From a bacterium (lineage in GTDB: Bacteria > Planctomycetota > UBA1135 > UBA2386), in assembly GCA_024743115.1 (NCBI GenBank), contig JANSXC010000006.1, positions 217,553-281,552 on the forward strand: a stretch of 64,000 nucleotides of DNA, in the 5' to 3' direction. Positions 38,822-47,843 of the stretch are shown one piece after another; the stretch's first letter is position 1, and the number at the start of each line of letters is the position of its first letter. The position numbers were made by a program, and so were the translations under genes. Under the pieces are notes generated by a model. That model searched no databases. It saw only the letters and a list, made by a program, of their open reading frames with translations, and was not told the DNA's origin.

Positions 38822-40432
38822 ATGACCGAGAACCGGCCCGGCGAAGCCATGGAACGTTCCGAACCCGATCGCACCCCGTTTCAGCGGCGGGTGCTCGTCG
38901 TGCCGTTCGCGTTTGCGGTGTTCTCGCTGTCGGCGTTGGTCTACTACCACTTCAACCGCGACTCCATCGCGGTCGAGTCGCCGCTGCAGGTGTTCTACGC
39001 GGCGATCTATCGAACCTTCGGCCTCGGGCCGTCGGTGATCTTCTTCCTGCTGCTGCTGGTCTGGACGTCGATCTGGTTTTTCACGGGTCGGATCGAACGG
39101 CCGTGGGGTCGCCTGCTGCGGCTCGGCGCGACGATGGTCATGCTCGGCATCTTCCTCAACGTCGGCGAGAGCGCCGAGGCCGCGCCCCATCAGGGTGAGC
39201 TCGGGGCATTCTTCGCGACGCGGATGGTTGCGGCGTTCGGCTACTACCCGTCGATCGTGCTCACGTTCATCGCGGCGCTGGGGGCGCTGTTCCTCGCGAC
39301 GGACTTCCTGTTCAGTGAGACGTTCGAGCGGCTGAGTCGTCGGCCCGGTGCAGCCGAGGCTGGTCCGGCTCCCAGGGCCGGGGCGGCGGCTGACGAAGGG
39401 GTCGAGGTCGAGGTCACCGACCACCTCAAGGGGCTGGCAAGCGCGACGGGAACGGTCGCGCAGGCTCCGGCTGCCGTGCAAACGGCGGTCCCGGCCGTCG
39501 ACTTGGCGGTCGCGGACATTGCGGCGGCGGACGCGGTCGAAGCGGCGGATGCGCCAGCGGTGCACGTCGCCGAAGTTCGCGATGTGCCCGAGCCGGTCGC
39601 GGCCGAGGACGGAATCGCCGAGACCTACGAGTTTCGCGAGGTCGACGATGCCCCCGAGGTCGAGCCGGCCGTCGAGGACGTGCCGGCAGAGGCATTGCCG
39701 CCGCGCCGTCGGCGGCGGTCGTACTTCGAGCGTCGCTTCGAGGAGGTGCGGCAATCGGGCGAGGCGAGCGTGTCGTCCGCAGCCGGTGACAACGACGATC
39801 CCTGGGTGCCGAGCGCCGGTGATTCGCAGGAGATCGACAACCCGGAAAGTGCGGCGGAAGTGCGGACGCCAGCGATGCCCGACGCAGGCGTCGAAGCTTC
39901 GGGGATCCCAGATTCGGGGATCCCAGGTCCGGGGATCGAAGACTCCGAGATTGGCGATTCGGCGGTGGACGAACCAGGTGACGCGGAGGTGCCGGCGGCA
40001 GACGATCTCGCCGCTGCGGTGGCGGCGATCGAGGCGGCCGATGCGGCCGCCACGGCGAACGAGGAGACCCTGTTTGCGATTCCGCGCCCCGAGCCGGAGC
40101 CCGAGTCCCCGTCGGAGGCGTCGCAGGCCGCTGCGGAATCGGATCGCGAGGCCGATGCCGCCGCGGAGGCCGTGATCCCCGCGCGCAGCCCCGATGCCGA
40201 TGCCGCCTCGCGCCAGCAGCCGTTGTTCGGTTCGGCCGTCGACGAAGAACTCGTGGACGAGGCGCGGCAGGTGGTGCTCGAGACGCGGCGGGCGACGGCG
40301 ACCTTCCTGCGCCGCCGACTGCGGATTGGCTACGACGAAGCCTGTGACGTGCTCGCCGAACTGTCGGCTCGCGGGGTCGTCGAGCTCGGCGACGACGCTT
40401 CGCAGGGGCGAGTGATCGATCCCGATGCGTGA
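38822..40432 (+). CDS. FtsK-like membrane protein with gamma domain but no motor
   Basis: 536 residues. Residues about 20-180 hold four hydrophobic helices in an FtsK-4TM-like arrangement (GELGAFFATRMVAAFGYYPS, FIAALGALFLATDFLF). Residues about 200-470 are an Ala/Glu/Pro linker that includes a GIPDSGIPGPGI repeat. Residues 473-530 (VDEELVDEARQVVLETRRAT, LRIGYDEACDVLAELSARG) closely match the FtsK gamma winged helix next door. There is no Walker A, Walker B or RecA-like core, so it cannot translocate DNA. GGAGGGG precedes the ATG. It lies 115 bases after ftsK and 247 before dnaB. Regulator or tether for FtsK is my inference. Confidence 0.75.
   Translation: MTENRPGEAMERSEPDRTPFQRRVLVVPFAFAVFSLSALVYYHFNRDSIAVESPLQVFYAAIYRTFGLGPSVIFFLLLLVWTSIWFFTGRIERPWGRLLRLGATMVMLGIFLNVGESAEAAPHQGELGAFFATRMVAAFGYYPSIVLTFIAALGALFLATDFLFSETFERLSRRPGAAEAGPAPRAGAAADEGVEVEVTDHLKGLASATGTVAQAPAAVQTAVPAVDLAVADIAAADAVEAADAPAVHVAEVRDVPEPVAAEDGIAETYEFREVDDAPEVEPAVEDVPAEALPPRRRRRSYFERRFEEVRQSGEASVSSAAGDNDDPWVPSAGDSQEIDNPESAAEVRTPAMPDAGVEASGIPDSGIPGPGIEDSEIGDSAVDEPGDAEVPAADDLAAAVAAIEAADAAATANEETLFAIPRPEPEPESPSEASQAAAESDREADAAAEAVIPARSPDADAASRQQPLFGSAVDEELVDEARQVVLETRRATATFLRRRLRIGYDEACDVLAELSARGVVELGDDASQGRVIDPDA
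39901..39960 (+). repeat. In-frame 15-bp repeat inside the motor-less FtsK-like gene
   Basis: Three close copies of GGGGATCCCAGATTC (39901-39945) plus a degenerate fourth to 39960 encode the GIPDSGIPGPGI peptide stretch in the linker. The unit resembles the intergenic array at 19538-19594 on the opposite strand. Confidence 0.8.
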
Positions 40433-40679
40433 GAGCCAGCCGAGAACCGGCGGCAGCGGGTGGGCATCGGCTGCCACGGCGTCGGCCGATGCTTCGGCGG
40501 TCTGCGCTCGGCGAGGCGGCCGGTCAAAAATTCGGACGTGCCGCGCAGGCTGACCGGGTCTTGTAGCCGCACCGGCCGGCGGACGATCGTCCCCCAGGTT
40601 GTCCACCGACTGTCCAGGTGCGGGGAGGTGGCCTGGCTTGCGCCGTCCGAGATCCGTACGTAGGAAGAGGGGTCGCGCA

Positions 40680-42026
40680 ATGGTGGACTTCAAGCTCAGC
40701 GACGGGCGCTCGGCACCCCAGAATCTCGATGCCGAGCGCTCCGTGATCGGAGCGCTGCTACTGCATCCTGATGCCGTGGCGGATGTCACGTTCCTCAAGT
40801 CGGAGGACTTCTTCCTGCGGCGTCATCAGCTCATCTACGAGTCGATCGTGACGTCGTACAACGATCGGCAGGCGACGGATCCGATCTCGGTCGGTGAGCA
40901 GCTGTCGCGGGCGGGGAAGCTCGACGAGGCCGGTGGCCACGGGCAGTTGCTGGACCTGATGGAGAGCGTCGTCACCGCGGCTGGCGTGACCTACCACGCC
41001 GAGATCGTGCGCGAGAAGTCGGTGCAGCGGCAGCTCATCAGTGCCTGTCTCGAGATCCAGCAACAGGCCTACACCAATGAGAGCGAGGCCAAGGATCTGC
41101 TCGACGAGGCCGAACGCCGCATCTTCGAGATCGCCCGGCTCGAGCAGGCGGGCGAGGCGTCGAGCATCGCGGACGTGCTGCAGGCGGCGTTCGAGCGCAT
41201 CGATCGACTGCGTGAGCGCGACGGCCGGCTCACCGGTCTCGGCACGGATTTCTACGACTTCGATGACATGACCGGCGGGCTGCAACCCGGTGAACTCATC
41301 ATCGTCGCGGCGCGACCGTCGATGGGAAAGACCACGTTTGCGCTCAACCTCACGGAGCGGGTCTCCAACCTGGGGGCGGGTGTCGCGTTCTTCTCGCTCG
41401 AAATGAGCAAGCAGCAGGTCATCCAGAACATGCTCTGCAACCGGGCGCAGATCGATGGTCAGGCGATGCGCAAGGGGCGGATCACGGATCAGCAGTACAA
41501 GCGTCTGCAGGAGGAGGCGGCCCGGCTGTACGAGGCCAAGATCTACGTCGACGATACCCCCGGTATCTCGATCACCCAGTTGCGCGCGAAGTGCCGACGT
41601 CTGAAGCAGAAGCATGGCATCGACATGCTCGTCGTCGACTACCTGCAGCTCATGACCGCGGGCACGCGGGTCGAGAGCCGTCAACAGGAAATCTCGGCGA
41701 TCTCGCGCGGGCTCAAGGCGATCGCGCGGGAACTCTCCATGCCCGTTATCGCGTTGTCGCAGTTGAATCGTGACGTCGAGAGCCGCGATGATCACCGGCC
41801 CCGCATGAGCGACCTGCGCGAGTCCGGGGCGATCGAGCAGGACGCGGACGTCATCATCCTGTTGCATCGCGACGAGTACTTCAAACCCACCGAACAGAAC
41901 GCGGGACTGGCCCAGATCATCATCGCCAAACAGCGCAACGGCCCCACGGGTGAGGTCGTCCTGCGCTTCTTCCGCGAGTACATGCGTTTTGAGAACTACA
42001 CGCGCCGGGCAGAACCGATGCAGTGA
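40680..42026 (+). CDS. dnaB: Replicative DNA helicase DnaB
   Basis: Hexameric 5'-3' helicase at the replication fork; 448 residues, normal length. The N-terminal DnaB domain (PQNLDAERSVIGALLL, GKLDEAGGHGQLLDLME) interacts with primase; the C-terminal RecA domain has Walker A ARPSMGKTTF, LVVDYLQLM for Walker B, and DLRESGAIEQDADVI before the arginine finger. No intein. GGAAGAGGGG is upstream of the ATG. It is followed closely by bamA. Confidence 0.96.
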   Translation: MVDFKLSDGRSAPQNLDAERSVIGALLLHPDAVADVTFLKSEDFFLRRHQLIYESIVTSYNDRQATDPISVGEQLSRAGKLDEAGGHGQLLDLMESVVTAAGVTYHAEIVREKSVQRQLISACLEIQQQAYTNESEAKDLLDEAERRIFEIARLEQAGEASSIADVLQAAFERIDRLRERDGRLTGLGTDFYDFDDMTGGLQPGELIIVAARPSMGKTTFALNLTERVSNLGAGVAFFSLEMSKQQVIQNMLCNRAQIDGQAMRKGRITDQQYKRLQEEAARLYEAKIYVDDTPGISITQLRAKCRRLKQKHGIDMLVVDYLQLMTAGTRVESRQQEISAISRGLKAIARELSMPVIALSQLNRDVESRDDHRPRMSDLRESGAIEQDADVIILLHRDEYFKPTEQNAGLAQIIIAKQRNGPTGEVVLRFFREYMRFENYTRRAEPMQ

Positions 42027-42060
42027 GCTGTGGGCCGCGGCCCGCAGTGGGGTGCGGTGT

Positions 42061-44847
42061 ATGCGCTCCGGGACGCTGATCCGGATGCCGGCGTGCGGGC
42101 TGTGGGCGTTCGGGCTGCGGGCGATCGTGTTATGGGTGCTCACGCTGTCCTGGGCGGGCGCCGTGACGGCGCAGGCTCCGGCCGTTCCCGCGGGCCAGGA
42201 TCCGGTCAAACGGGATTCGGCCAAGCAGGATCCGGCCAAGCAGGATCCGCAGACCCAGGGCAAGCCCGCGCCGGGGGGCGACGAACGCGGGACCCCGATC
42301 CGGCCGGGGCAGGACGAGATCGTGCTGAGCGCGGAGGTGCGACGGCTGGTCGGGAAGAACGTGCGTGCCATCCTCTTCGAGAAGGCGACCCGCGACGGGC
42401 AGCGCGCCGAACCGCTCGATTCCGCGCGGGCCGACTCGCTCGTGCGCAGCCTCGAGACGCGCGTCGGTCGCCCGTTCGAGCCGCGCAAGGTCACGACCGA
42501 TTGTGAGAACCTCTGGCACGAGCGCCGGCTCGTGGTCGCAGCCCTGGCGCGCGAGGTCGACGACGAGGTCGTGCTCACGTTCCTGATCGAGCGCGAGATC
42601 TCGGTCTACGAACGCGTCGAGTTCCGCGGTTCGTCGAGCCTCCAGCGCGCGACGATCAACGCGCTCCTGGGCATCGACGGAGATCGCCAGGTTACGTCGA
42701 ACGAGGCCGAGGCGATGCGCAAGGTGCTGTTGTCGCGCTACCGGCGTGACGGCTTTGCGTTCTGTCACATCAATCTGCGCGATCGGCCGATCGAAGGTCT
42801 GCCGGCCGGTGCGGCCGACACCGAGGGCGGGCAGAACGCGGGCCGCGTGCTCGAGTTCCGCATCGACGAAGGGCCGAAGGTCACCGTGCGCGACATCCTG
42901 GTCTACGGCAACGATGCGTTCGCGGCCGAACCGGCGTTCGGATTCGCTGGCACCGGCAGCTACCTGTTGCGCGATTCGCACATCCTCAGCGACCCGGCAT
43001 GGGGTCTGACACGGGGTGGCGCCTACAGCCGCGAGATCCTCGAGGAGGACCTCGATCGGTTGCGGTTGTTCTATCGCAGCCGCGGCTTCCTCGATGCGAC
43101 CGTCGATCTGGCCGACGTGGTGTTCACGCCCGACCGCAGCGAGGTCGACGTCGTGCTCGTCATCGTCGAAGGGCCGCGCTACCGGATTCGCAGCATCAAC
43201 ATCGAGCACGTCGATGCCAGCGGGAACGAGATCACCGGTCAACCGCTCTACACCGCGGCCGAGATTCAGAAAGACCTCGAGGTCGAACCCGGCGAGTTCT
43301 ACGACCACTCGCGGCTGCAGCGCGACTGGCTCGATATCCAGGAGTTCTACGGTGAGCGCGGGCATCCGCCGTCGACGTTCCGGGGCATGGGCGCCGACCC
43401 GACCGCGTGCCGCGTGGTGTGGCCCCCGCAGGAGACCTACGCGCTCGACGGTGCCGAAGTCGACGTGTCGTTCCTGGTCTACGAGGGGCAGCCCAAGACG
43501 TTGCGCGACGTCGTCATTCGCGGCAATCAGTACACGCGCGATGCGGTCATTCGGCGGCGCGTGCGCGCGCAACCCGGCGAGCGCGTCGACATGCGCGAAG
43601 TGCGGCGGTCGCTGCGCTTCCTCGAGCAGACGCGCTTCTTCACCGACCAGTACGCGCTGCGCGGACCGACGGTACAGTTCGAGCCGGTCGCTGGTCAGCC
43701 CGACCAACTCGACCTCGCCGTCGATGTCGTCGAGGGGCAGACGGGTGAGCTGCGTTGGGGTGTCGGCATCAGTACGGGGCAGGGCGCGCAGGCGTCGATC
43801 TCCTACAACAAGCGCAACTTCGATCTCTGGAACCCGCCGAGCTCGTGGAACCCCACGACGATGCTGGCCGAGATGCTCGACAACCGGGCCTTCCACGGTG
43901 GTGGTCAGCAGCTCGGTGTGCTGCTCGCGCCCGGCAGCCGTTACAGCCAGTTCCGGATCTCGTGGCTCGAGCCGGATCTGTTCGGGGATCACTACGACAC
44001 GTGGGATCTGCGCGTCGCGGGGCTGCGGTTGATTCGGCGCGAACCGGACGGCTACACGTCCGACACGCTCGGCGCCGAGGTCGGTATCGGGCGCAATCTC
44101 ACGGATCACTTCAACGTCGGTCTCTCCGTGCGGCACGACACCGTCGAGATCGAGGATCTCGCGGGCGATGCGACGGTCTTCGCCTACGACGCCGAGGGCC
44201 AGACCGAACTGCGGGGTATCCGTCTGAGTTCGCGATACCGCGACCTCGACAATCTGCGGCGCCCGACCGAGGGCCTGGATCTGGCCGTCTCGGCCGAAGT
44301 CGTCGGCGGCTTCCTGGGCGGCGGCGAGAGCCTCTACAAGTTCATCCACACTGCGGACGCCTACCTCTGGCTCTACGAGAACGAGATGGACCACCGCACG
44401 GTGCTCCACTTCGACCACTTCTTCGGGGTCGCGCACGCGTTCGGCAGCAGTGAGAACGTGTTCCTCACGGAGCGCTTCTATCTCGGTGGCCGTAACCTCC
44501 GCGGGTTCGATTACCGCGATGCGGGACCGAGTCAGTTCGGCCGTCCGCTCGGCGGCGAGGCGATCTACGCGGCGTCGCTCGAGCTGACGTTTCCGCTCGT
44601 CGCGACGCGGCTCGAGAACGAGGTCCGGGATCGCGAACTGCTGCGCTTCGCGGTCTTCAGTGACCTCGGTCTGCTCGGGACGGCGATCGACGATCCGACG
44701 TTCGGCGAACTCCGGCTCAGCAGCGGGGTCGGTCTGCGCATCGAGATCCCGTATCTCGAAGTGCCGATTGCGCTCGATCTCGCCTGGCCGTGGTTCTACG
44801 AAGAGAGCGACAACCGTCGGCAGTTCTTCTTCTGGATCAGCCGGTGA
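42061..44847 (+). CDS. bamA: BamA/Omp85-type outer-membrane assembly protein
   Basis: 928 residues. An N-terminal signal (ATG at 42061 or 42085; VTAQAP cleavage) is followed by a Gln/Asp/Lys linker with a 15-bp in-frame repeat. Residues about 100-520 are POTRA-like modules (VRDILVYGNDAF, YRIRSINIEHVDASGNEITG, LRDVVIRGNQYTRDAVI) and the C-terminal ~350 residues an outer-membrane beta-barrel ending in FFFWISR. Omp85 proteins insert barrels in the outer membrane. Its stop overlaps the Nudix GTG by 4 bases (GTGA). Size exceeds E. coli BamA by about 120 residues. Confidence 0.9.
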   Translation: MRSGTLIRMPACGLWAFGLRAIVLWVLTLSWAGAVTAQAPAVPAGQDPVKRDSAKQDPAKQDPQTQGKPAPGGDERGTPIRPGQDEIVLSAEVRRLVGKNVRAILFEKATRDGQRAEPLDSARADSLVRSLETRVGRPFEPRKVTTDCENLWHERRLVVAALAREVDDEVVLTFLIEREISVYERVEFRGSSSLQRATINALLGIDGDRQVTSNEAEAMRKVLLSRYRRDGFAFCHINLRDRPIEGLPAGAADTEGGQNAGRVLEFRIDEGPKVTVRDILVYGNDAFAAEPAFGFAGTGSYLLRDSHILSDPAWGLTRGGAYSREILEEDLDRLRLFYRSRGFLDATVDLADVVFTPDRSEVDVVLVIVEGPRYRIRSINIEHVDASGNEITGQPLYTAAEIQKDLEVEPGEFYDHSRLQRDWLDIQEFYGERGHPPSTFRGMGADPTACRVVWPPQETYALDGAEVDVSFLVYEGQPKTLRDVVIRGNQYTRDAVIRRRVRAQPGERVDMREVRRSLRFLEQTRFFTDQYALRGPTVQFEPVAGQPDQLDLAVDVVEGQTGELRWGVGISTGQGAQASISYNKRNFDLWNPPSSWNPTTMLAEMLDNRAFHGGGQQLGVLLAPGSRYSQFRISWLEPDLFGDHYDTWDLRVAGLRLIRREPDGYTSDTLGAEVGIGRNLTDHFNVGLSVRHDTVEIEDLAGDATVFAYDAEGQTELRGIRLSSRYRDLDNLRRPTEGLDLAVSAEVVGGFLGGGESLYKFIHTADAYLWLYENEMDHRTVLHFDHFFGVAHAFGSSENVFLTERFYLGGRNLRGFDYRDAGPSQFGRPLGGEAIYAASLELTFPLVATRLENEVRDRELLRFAVFSDLGLLGTAIDDPTFGELRLSSGVGLRIEIPYLEVPIALDLAWPWFYEESDNRRQFFFWISR
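42196..42258 (+). repeat. In-frame 15-bp repeat near the start of bamA
   Basis: Units of the form CAGGATCCGGCCAAG recur three to four times and encode the QDPAKQDP-type stretch just after the signal peptide. Low-complexity linker, probably variable in copy number. Confidence 0.7.
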
Positions 44848-45404
44848 GCCGCCCGTTCGAACGCCTGGGCCGCGAAGTCCTCGTCGACAATCGCTGGCAT
44901 CGCTACTGCCGTGATCGCTACGTGCAGGCCGACGGCTCGGAGGGGGAGTACTTCTACGTCGACATGGCGGGCAGCTGCGGCACGATCCCGCTGTTCGACG
45001 ACGGCACGACGCTGCTGCTCCACGTCGAGCGATATCTGCTCGGTCAGGCGCTCTGGGAGTTTCCGATCGGCGGGATGCGGCCCGGCGAAGAACCGCTCGC
45101 GGTTGCGCAGAACGAACTCCGGGAAGAGGCCGGCGTGCGGGCGGGACGGTGGGATGGGCTGGGTTACTTCGCGCCCTACAAGGGGGCTTCGAACGAGCTC
45201 TGCCACTTCTTCCTCGCGCGGGACCTCGAGCAGGTCGGCCAGGATCTGGAGCCGAGCGAGCGCATCACCGTGCACCGGCTACCGTTCGACGAGGCGCGGG
45301 ATCGCCTCGTCGATCAGGAGTGCGGCGACGGTCAGTCTTTGGCCGGGTTGATGTTGCTCGATCGTTGGCTACGGCGCGGCAACACGTTGGCGGCCAGGCA
45401 ATGA
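44844..45404 (+). CDS. Nudix hydrolase
   Basis: 186 residues, of the ADP-ribose-pyrophosphatase type. The Nudix box reads GGMRPGEEPLAVAQNELREE followed by AGV: all Glu are in place but the Arg of the REUxEExGU consensus is Asn here, which may lower or shift activity. The start is a GTG overlapping the bamA stop (GTGA), and its own stop overlaps the LOG gene (ATGA), so three genes are coupled. Other Nudix substrates cannot be excluded. Confidence 0.85.
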   Translation: MSRPFERLGREVLVDNRWHRYCRDRYVQADGSEGEYFYVDMAGSCGTIPLFDDGTTLLLHVERYLLGQALWEFPIGGMRPGEEPLAVAQNELREEAGVRAGRWDGLGYFAPYKGASNELCHFFLARDLEQVGQDLEPSERITVHRLPFDEARDRLVDQECGDGQSLAGLMLLDRWLRRGNTLAARQ

Positions 45405-45994
45405 GCACATTCCGAGTGACGGTCTACGCGTCGTCGAGTGAACGCATCGATCGGGCGTTCTTCGCGCCGGCCGCTGAGCTCGGGCGGCGGATCGCGGGGC
45501 GCGGCTGGGACCTGGTGTGGGGCGGTGGCCGTTTCGGGCTCATGGGTGCCGTCTCGCAGGGCGCGCGGGACGCCGGTGGTCGAACGGTCGGTGTCATTCT
45601 GCAGGAGTTCATCGACAAGAACGTGCACTGCGACGCGGCTCACGAGATGACGTCCGTGGACGACATGCGGCTGCGGAAATCGGGGCTCGCGGAGCGCGGC
45701 GATGCCTATGTGGCGCTGCCCGGCGGCCTCGGGACGTTCGAAGAAGTGCTCGAGATCCTGTCCTTCAAGCAGCTCGGGTTCCACGATCGACCCGTCGTGT
45801 TTCTCGATACGGCCGGCTATTGGCAACCGCTGCTGGCAGCGCTCGAGCGCGGTTTCCTGGGCGGCTTCATCCAGCCGCACTGCCGTGGGATCTACACCGT
45901 CGCGGCGACGCCGGCGGACGCGGTCGAGCAGATCGAGTCGACGCCGCCGTTCCGACCCGGCGCGATCGACGAGCGCGGCGGCGGGACGGGCTAA
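45401..45994 (+). CDS. LOG-family protein (TIGR00730), probable nucleotide phosphoribohydrolase
   Basis: 197 residues with the LOG signature PGGLGTFEE at 107-115 and DDMRLRK before it (R91, K93). Plant and bacterial members cleave cytokinin riboside 5'-monophosphates or other nucleotide monophosphates, releasing a base. Coupled by a 4-base overlap to the Nudix gene, which suggests a shared nucleotide-salvage or -sanitation role. A hairpin lies at the stop codon. Confidence 0.88.
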   Translation: MSTFRVTVYASSSERIDRAFFAPAAELGRRIAGRGWDLVWGGGRFGLMGAVSQGARDAGGRTVGVILQEFIDKNVHCDAAHEMTSVDDMRLRKSGLAERGDAYVALPGGLGTFEEVLEILSFKQLGFHDRPVVFLDTAGYWQPLLAALERGFLGGFIQPHCRGIYTVAATPADAVEQIESTPPFRPGAIDERGGGTG

Positions 45995-46001
45995 CAGCCC
46001 G
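45987..46001 (+). terminator. Hairpin at the 3' end of the LOG gene
   Basis: CGGGCT/AGCCCG stem with a 3-base loop overlaps the TAA stop at 45992-45994. It is followed by a perfect 10-bp direct repeat AGATCGGGTT at 46004-46023, and no T-tract. Weak terminator candidate between convergent genes. Confidence 0.35.
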
Positions 46002-46033
46002 CCAGATCGGGTTAGATCGGGTTCGGCAGGCGG

Positions 46034-46447
46034 TCAGGAGCTCAGCAGGCGCGCCAGGACGTCGCTGAAGCTCAGGATGCCGATGACTTCCGTGCCGCGA
46101 ACGACGGGAGCACGGCGAATGCCCGTCGTGCGCATCAGGTTGATGCAGTCGATGACGTTGGCGGTTTCCGGTACGCAGACCGCGGGACGTGAAACGGCAT
46201 CGTCGACCACGAGCTGATCGAGAATGGCCGGGTCGTGGGCGCAGATGAGGTTGACGATGTCCTTGCTGGAGAGGATTCCGGGCAGGTCGCCGTCGCGGCG
46301 CCCGGGCACGAGCAGTGCCCGGATGCCCTGTTTCATCATGCGTTCGCTGGCCGTGCGCAGGCTCTCCGTGGCATCGGCCCACATGACGTTCGGGTTCATC
46401 ACCTCGCTGGCGGCGAGCTTGTCGAGTTCACTGGAGATCGTGGTCAT
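46034..46447 (-). CDS. CBS-domain pair protein
   Basis: 137 residues with two CBS motifs in tandem: VMNPNVMWADATESLRTASE, then GILSSKDIVNLI; and later VSRPAVCVPETANVIDCINL followed by TGIRRAPVVRGTEVIGILS. CBS pairs bind adenine nucleotides or S-adenosylmethionine and act as sensors, alone or attached to enzymes. The start overlaps the stop of the FapA-family gene by 4 bases. Confidence 0.88.
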   Translation of the reverse strand: MTTISSELDKLAASEVMNPNVMWADATESLRTASERMMKQGIRALLVPGRRDGDLPGILSSKDIVNLICAHDPAILDQLVVDDAVSRPAVCVPETANVIDCINLMRTTGIRRAPVVRGTEVIGILSFSDVLARLLSS

Positions 46448-47760
46448 TGCAGGGTTTCTCGGACGACCTCATTGCGGTCGCTGTCGTAACGGAAGATGGA
46501 TGGGCCGAGCGCCGTCTCGGGCCGCAGCTCGGCGTCGCCGAAGCGGATCACGGTTCCCGGATAACAGGTCTTGCTGACGCGGACCCACGCCGTCGCGAGT
46601 TGCTCGCGGCGGCGACGTTCCAGTCGGCGTTGCGTCGCACGTTCGGAGTCCAGCGCGTTGGTCAGGTTGCGCGTGGCCTTGCCGCTGCGTTTAGCGAGCG
46701 TTGCGTCGTGTCGACCGTTGCGGATCGCGACGCGGGTTGCGCGAGCCGTCTTGAGATGCTCGCGCGCGGCTCTCGCGTCCTGACCCGGGGCTTCACCGAC
46801 GACGATTCGCGTGGTGCTGCCGGCCTGACAACCCAACACCTCGGCGGCGACGCATTCCCTGCCGTAGAGCGCGCCCCCGCGCACTCCGTGAGGGCCGATC
46901 GCGAACACCTTCTCACCGCGAGCGGTCGTCTGTACGGCGTCCTTCTCGATCGTGATCGTGCCGCCCGCGATGAGTTTCGCCGCGGTTGCATGGTGACACA
47001 CGATGTCCTTCCCTGCCCGGATCGAGTGGGTGTTGCCGAGAATGCCCGCACCGACGAGCACGCTGCCTTGCGCGGTGACCGAGGCATCCTCGACCGTGCC
47101 GCGAATCTCGACGTCGCCGTCCGCGTTCACGGTGAACCCGGCATTCACGTCCCCTTCGATGCGCAGGGAGCCATTGGTGCGCAGGTTGCCCGAGCGGAAG
47201 TCGACGTCGCCCGAGTGGGTGTAGAGCGGCACGACGTCGAGCAGGTCGTGCGTGTGCAGCACGGCGCCGTCGCGTTTCGCAAACAGCCGATTGCCGGACT
47301 GTCGCAGTCCGTCCCCGATGCGTTCCGCGTGTCGGTTGCCGGGTTCGCTGCGCAGCATGTTGCCGGACACGGTCCAGCCGGGGGTGCCGGCGGTGGGGTC
47401 CATGATCTCCGCGACGAACTCCTCGGTTCGGATCGGCTGAATCGTGGCCCGTTCGCGGTAGTCGATCCTGCCGGTCTCATCGACGGTGCCCGGGCTCCGA
47501 TCGGCGACCAGTTCTCCGACGAGGTTCCCATCAGCGCCGCGGATCGGTGCCGTGCCGAATGCGACCGCAACGGCGCAGCGGGCTCGCGGGTCCGCGAGAC
47601 GGGCTGCGAGTTCGGCGATCGCCGACTCGTCCAACCCGTGAGTGATCCCGGCGTCGGCGAGCGTGGCCTGCACGTCCTCGATGTAGGCCATCGGGCCGGG
47701 TGTGACGCGGAGGCGGGCCTCGAGCCCGTTTGCCGTGATCGTCACTTGTAGCCGCCCCAT
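46444..47760 (-). CDS. FapA (DUF342) family protein
   Basis: 438 residues. The core (about 155-330) is a right-handed beta-helix with repeating strands such as GDVDFRSGNLRTNGSLRIEG and GDVEIRGTVEDASVTAQGSV. C-terminal helical KTARATRVAIRNGRHDATL region and a small beta domain follow. FapA-type proteins are widespread, found near flagellar and chemotaxis genes in some bacteria, function unsettled. Coupled to a CBS protein by a 4-base overlap, which may add nucleotide sensing. Confidence 0.85.
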   Translation of the reverse strand: MGRLQVTITANGLEARLRVTPGPMAYIEDVQATLADAGITHGLDESAIAELAARLADPRARCAVAVAFGTAPIRGADGNLVGELVADRSPGTVDETGRIDYRERATIQPIRTEEFVAEIMDPTAGTPGWTVSGNMLRSEPGNRHAERIGDGLRQSGNRLFAKRDGAVLHTHDLLDVVPLYTHSGDVDFRSGNLRTNGSLRIEGDVNAGFTVNADGDVEIRGTVEDASVTAQGSVLVGAGILGNTHSIRAGKDIVCHHATAAKLIAGGTITIEKDAVQTTARGEKVFAIGPHGVRGGALYGRECVAAEVLGCQAGSTTRIVVGEAPGQDARAAREHLKTARATRVAIRNGRHDATLAKRSGKATRNLTNALDSERATQRRLERRRREQLATAWVRVSKTCYPGTVIRFGDAELRPETALGPSIFRYDSDRNEVVRETLQ

Positions 47761-47843
47761 GGCCGTTCCATCGGCAGAACAGACCCGGGAGCTTGGCTGG
47801 TCTGGCGTCGTCAGCGCGCGTACGGCGTTGGCGTAGGCGTCCG

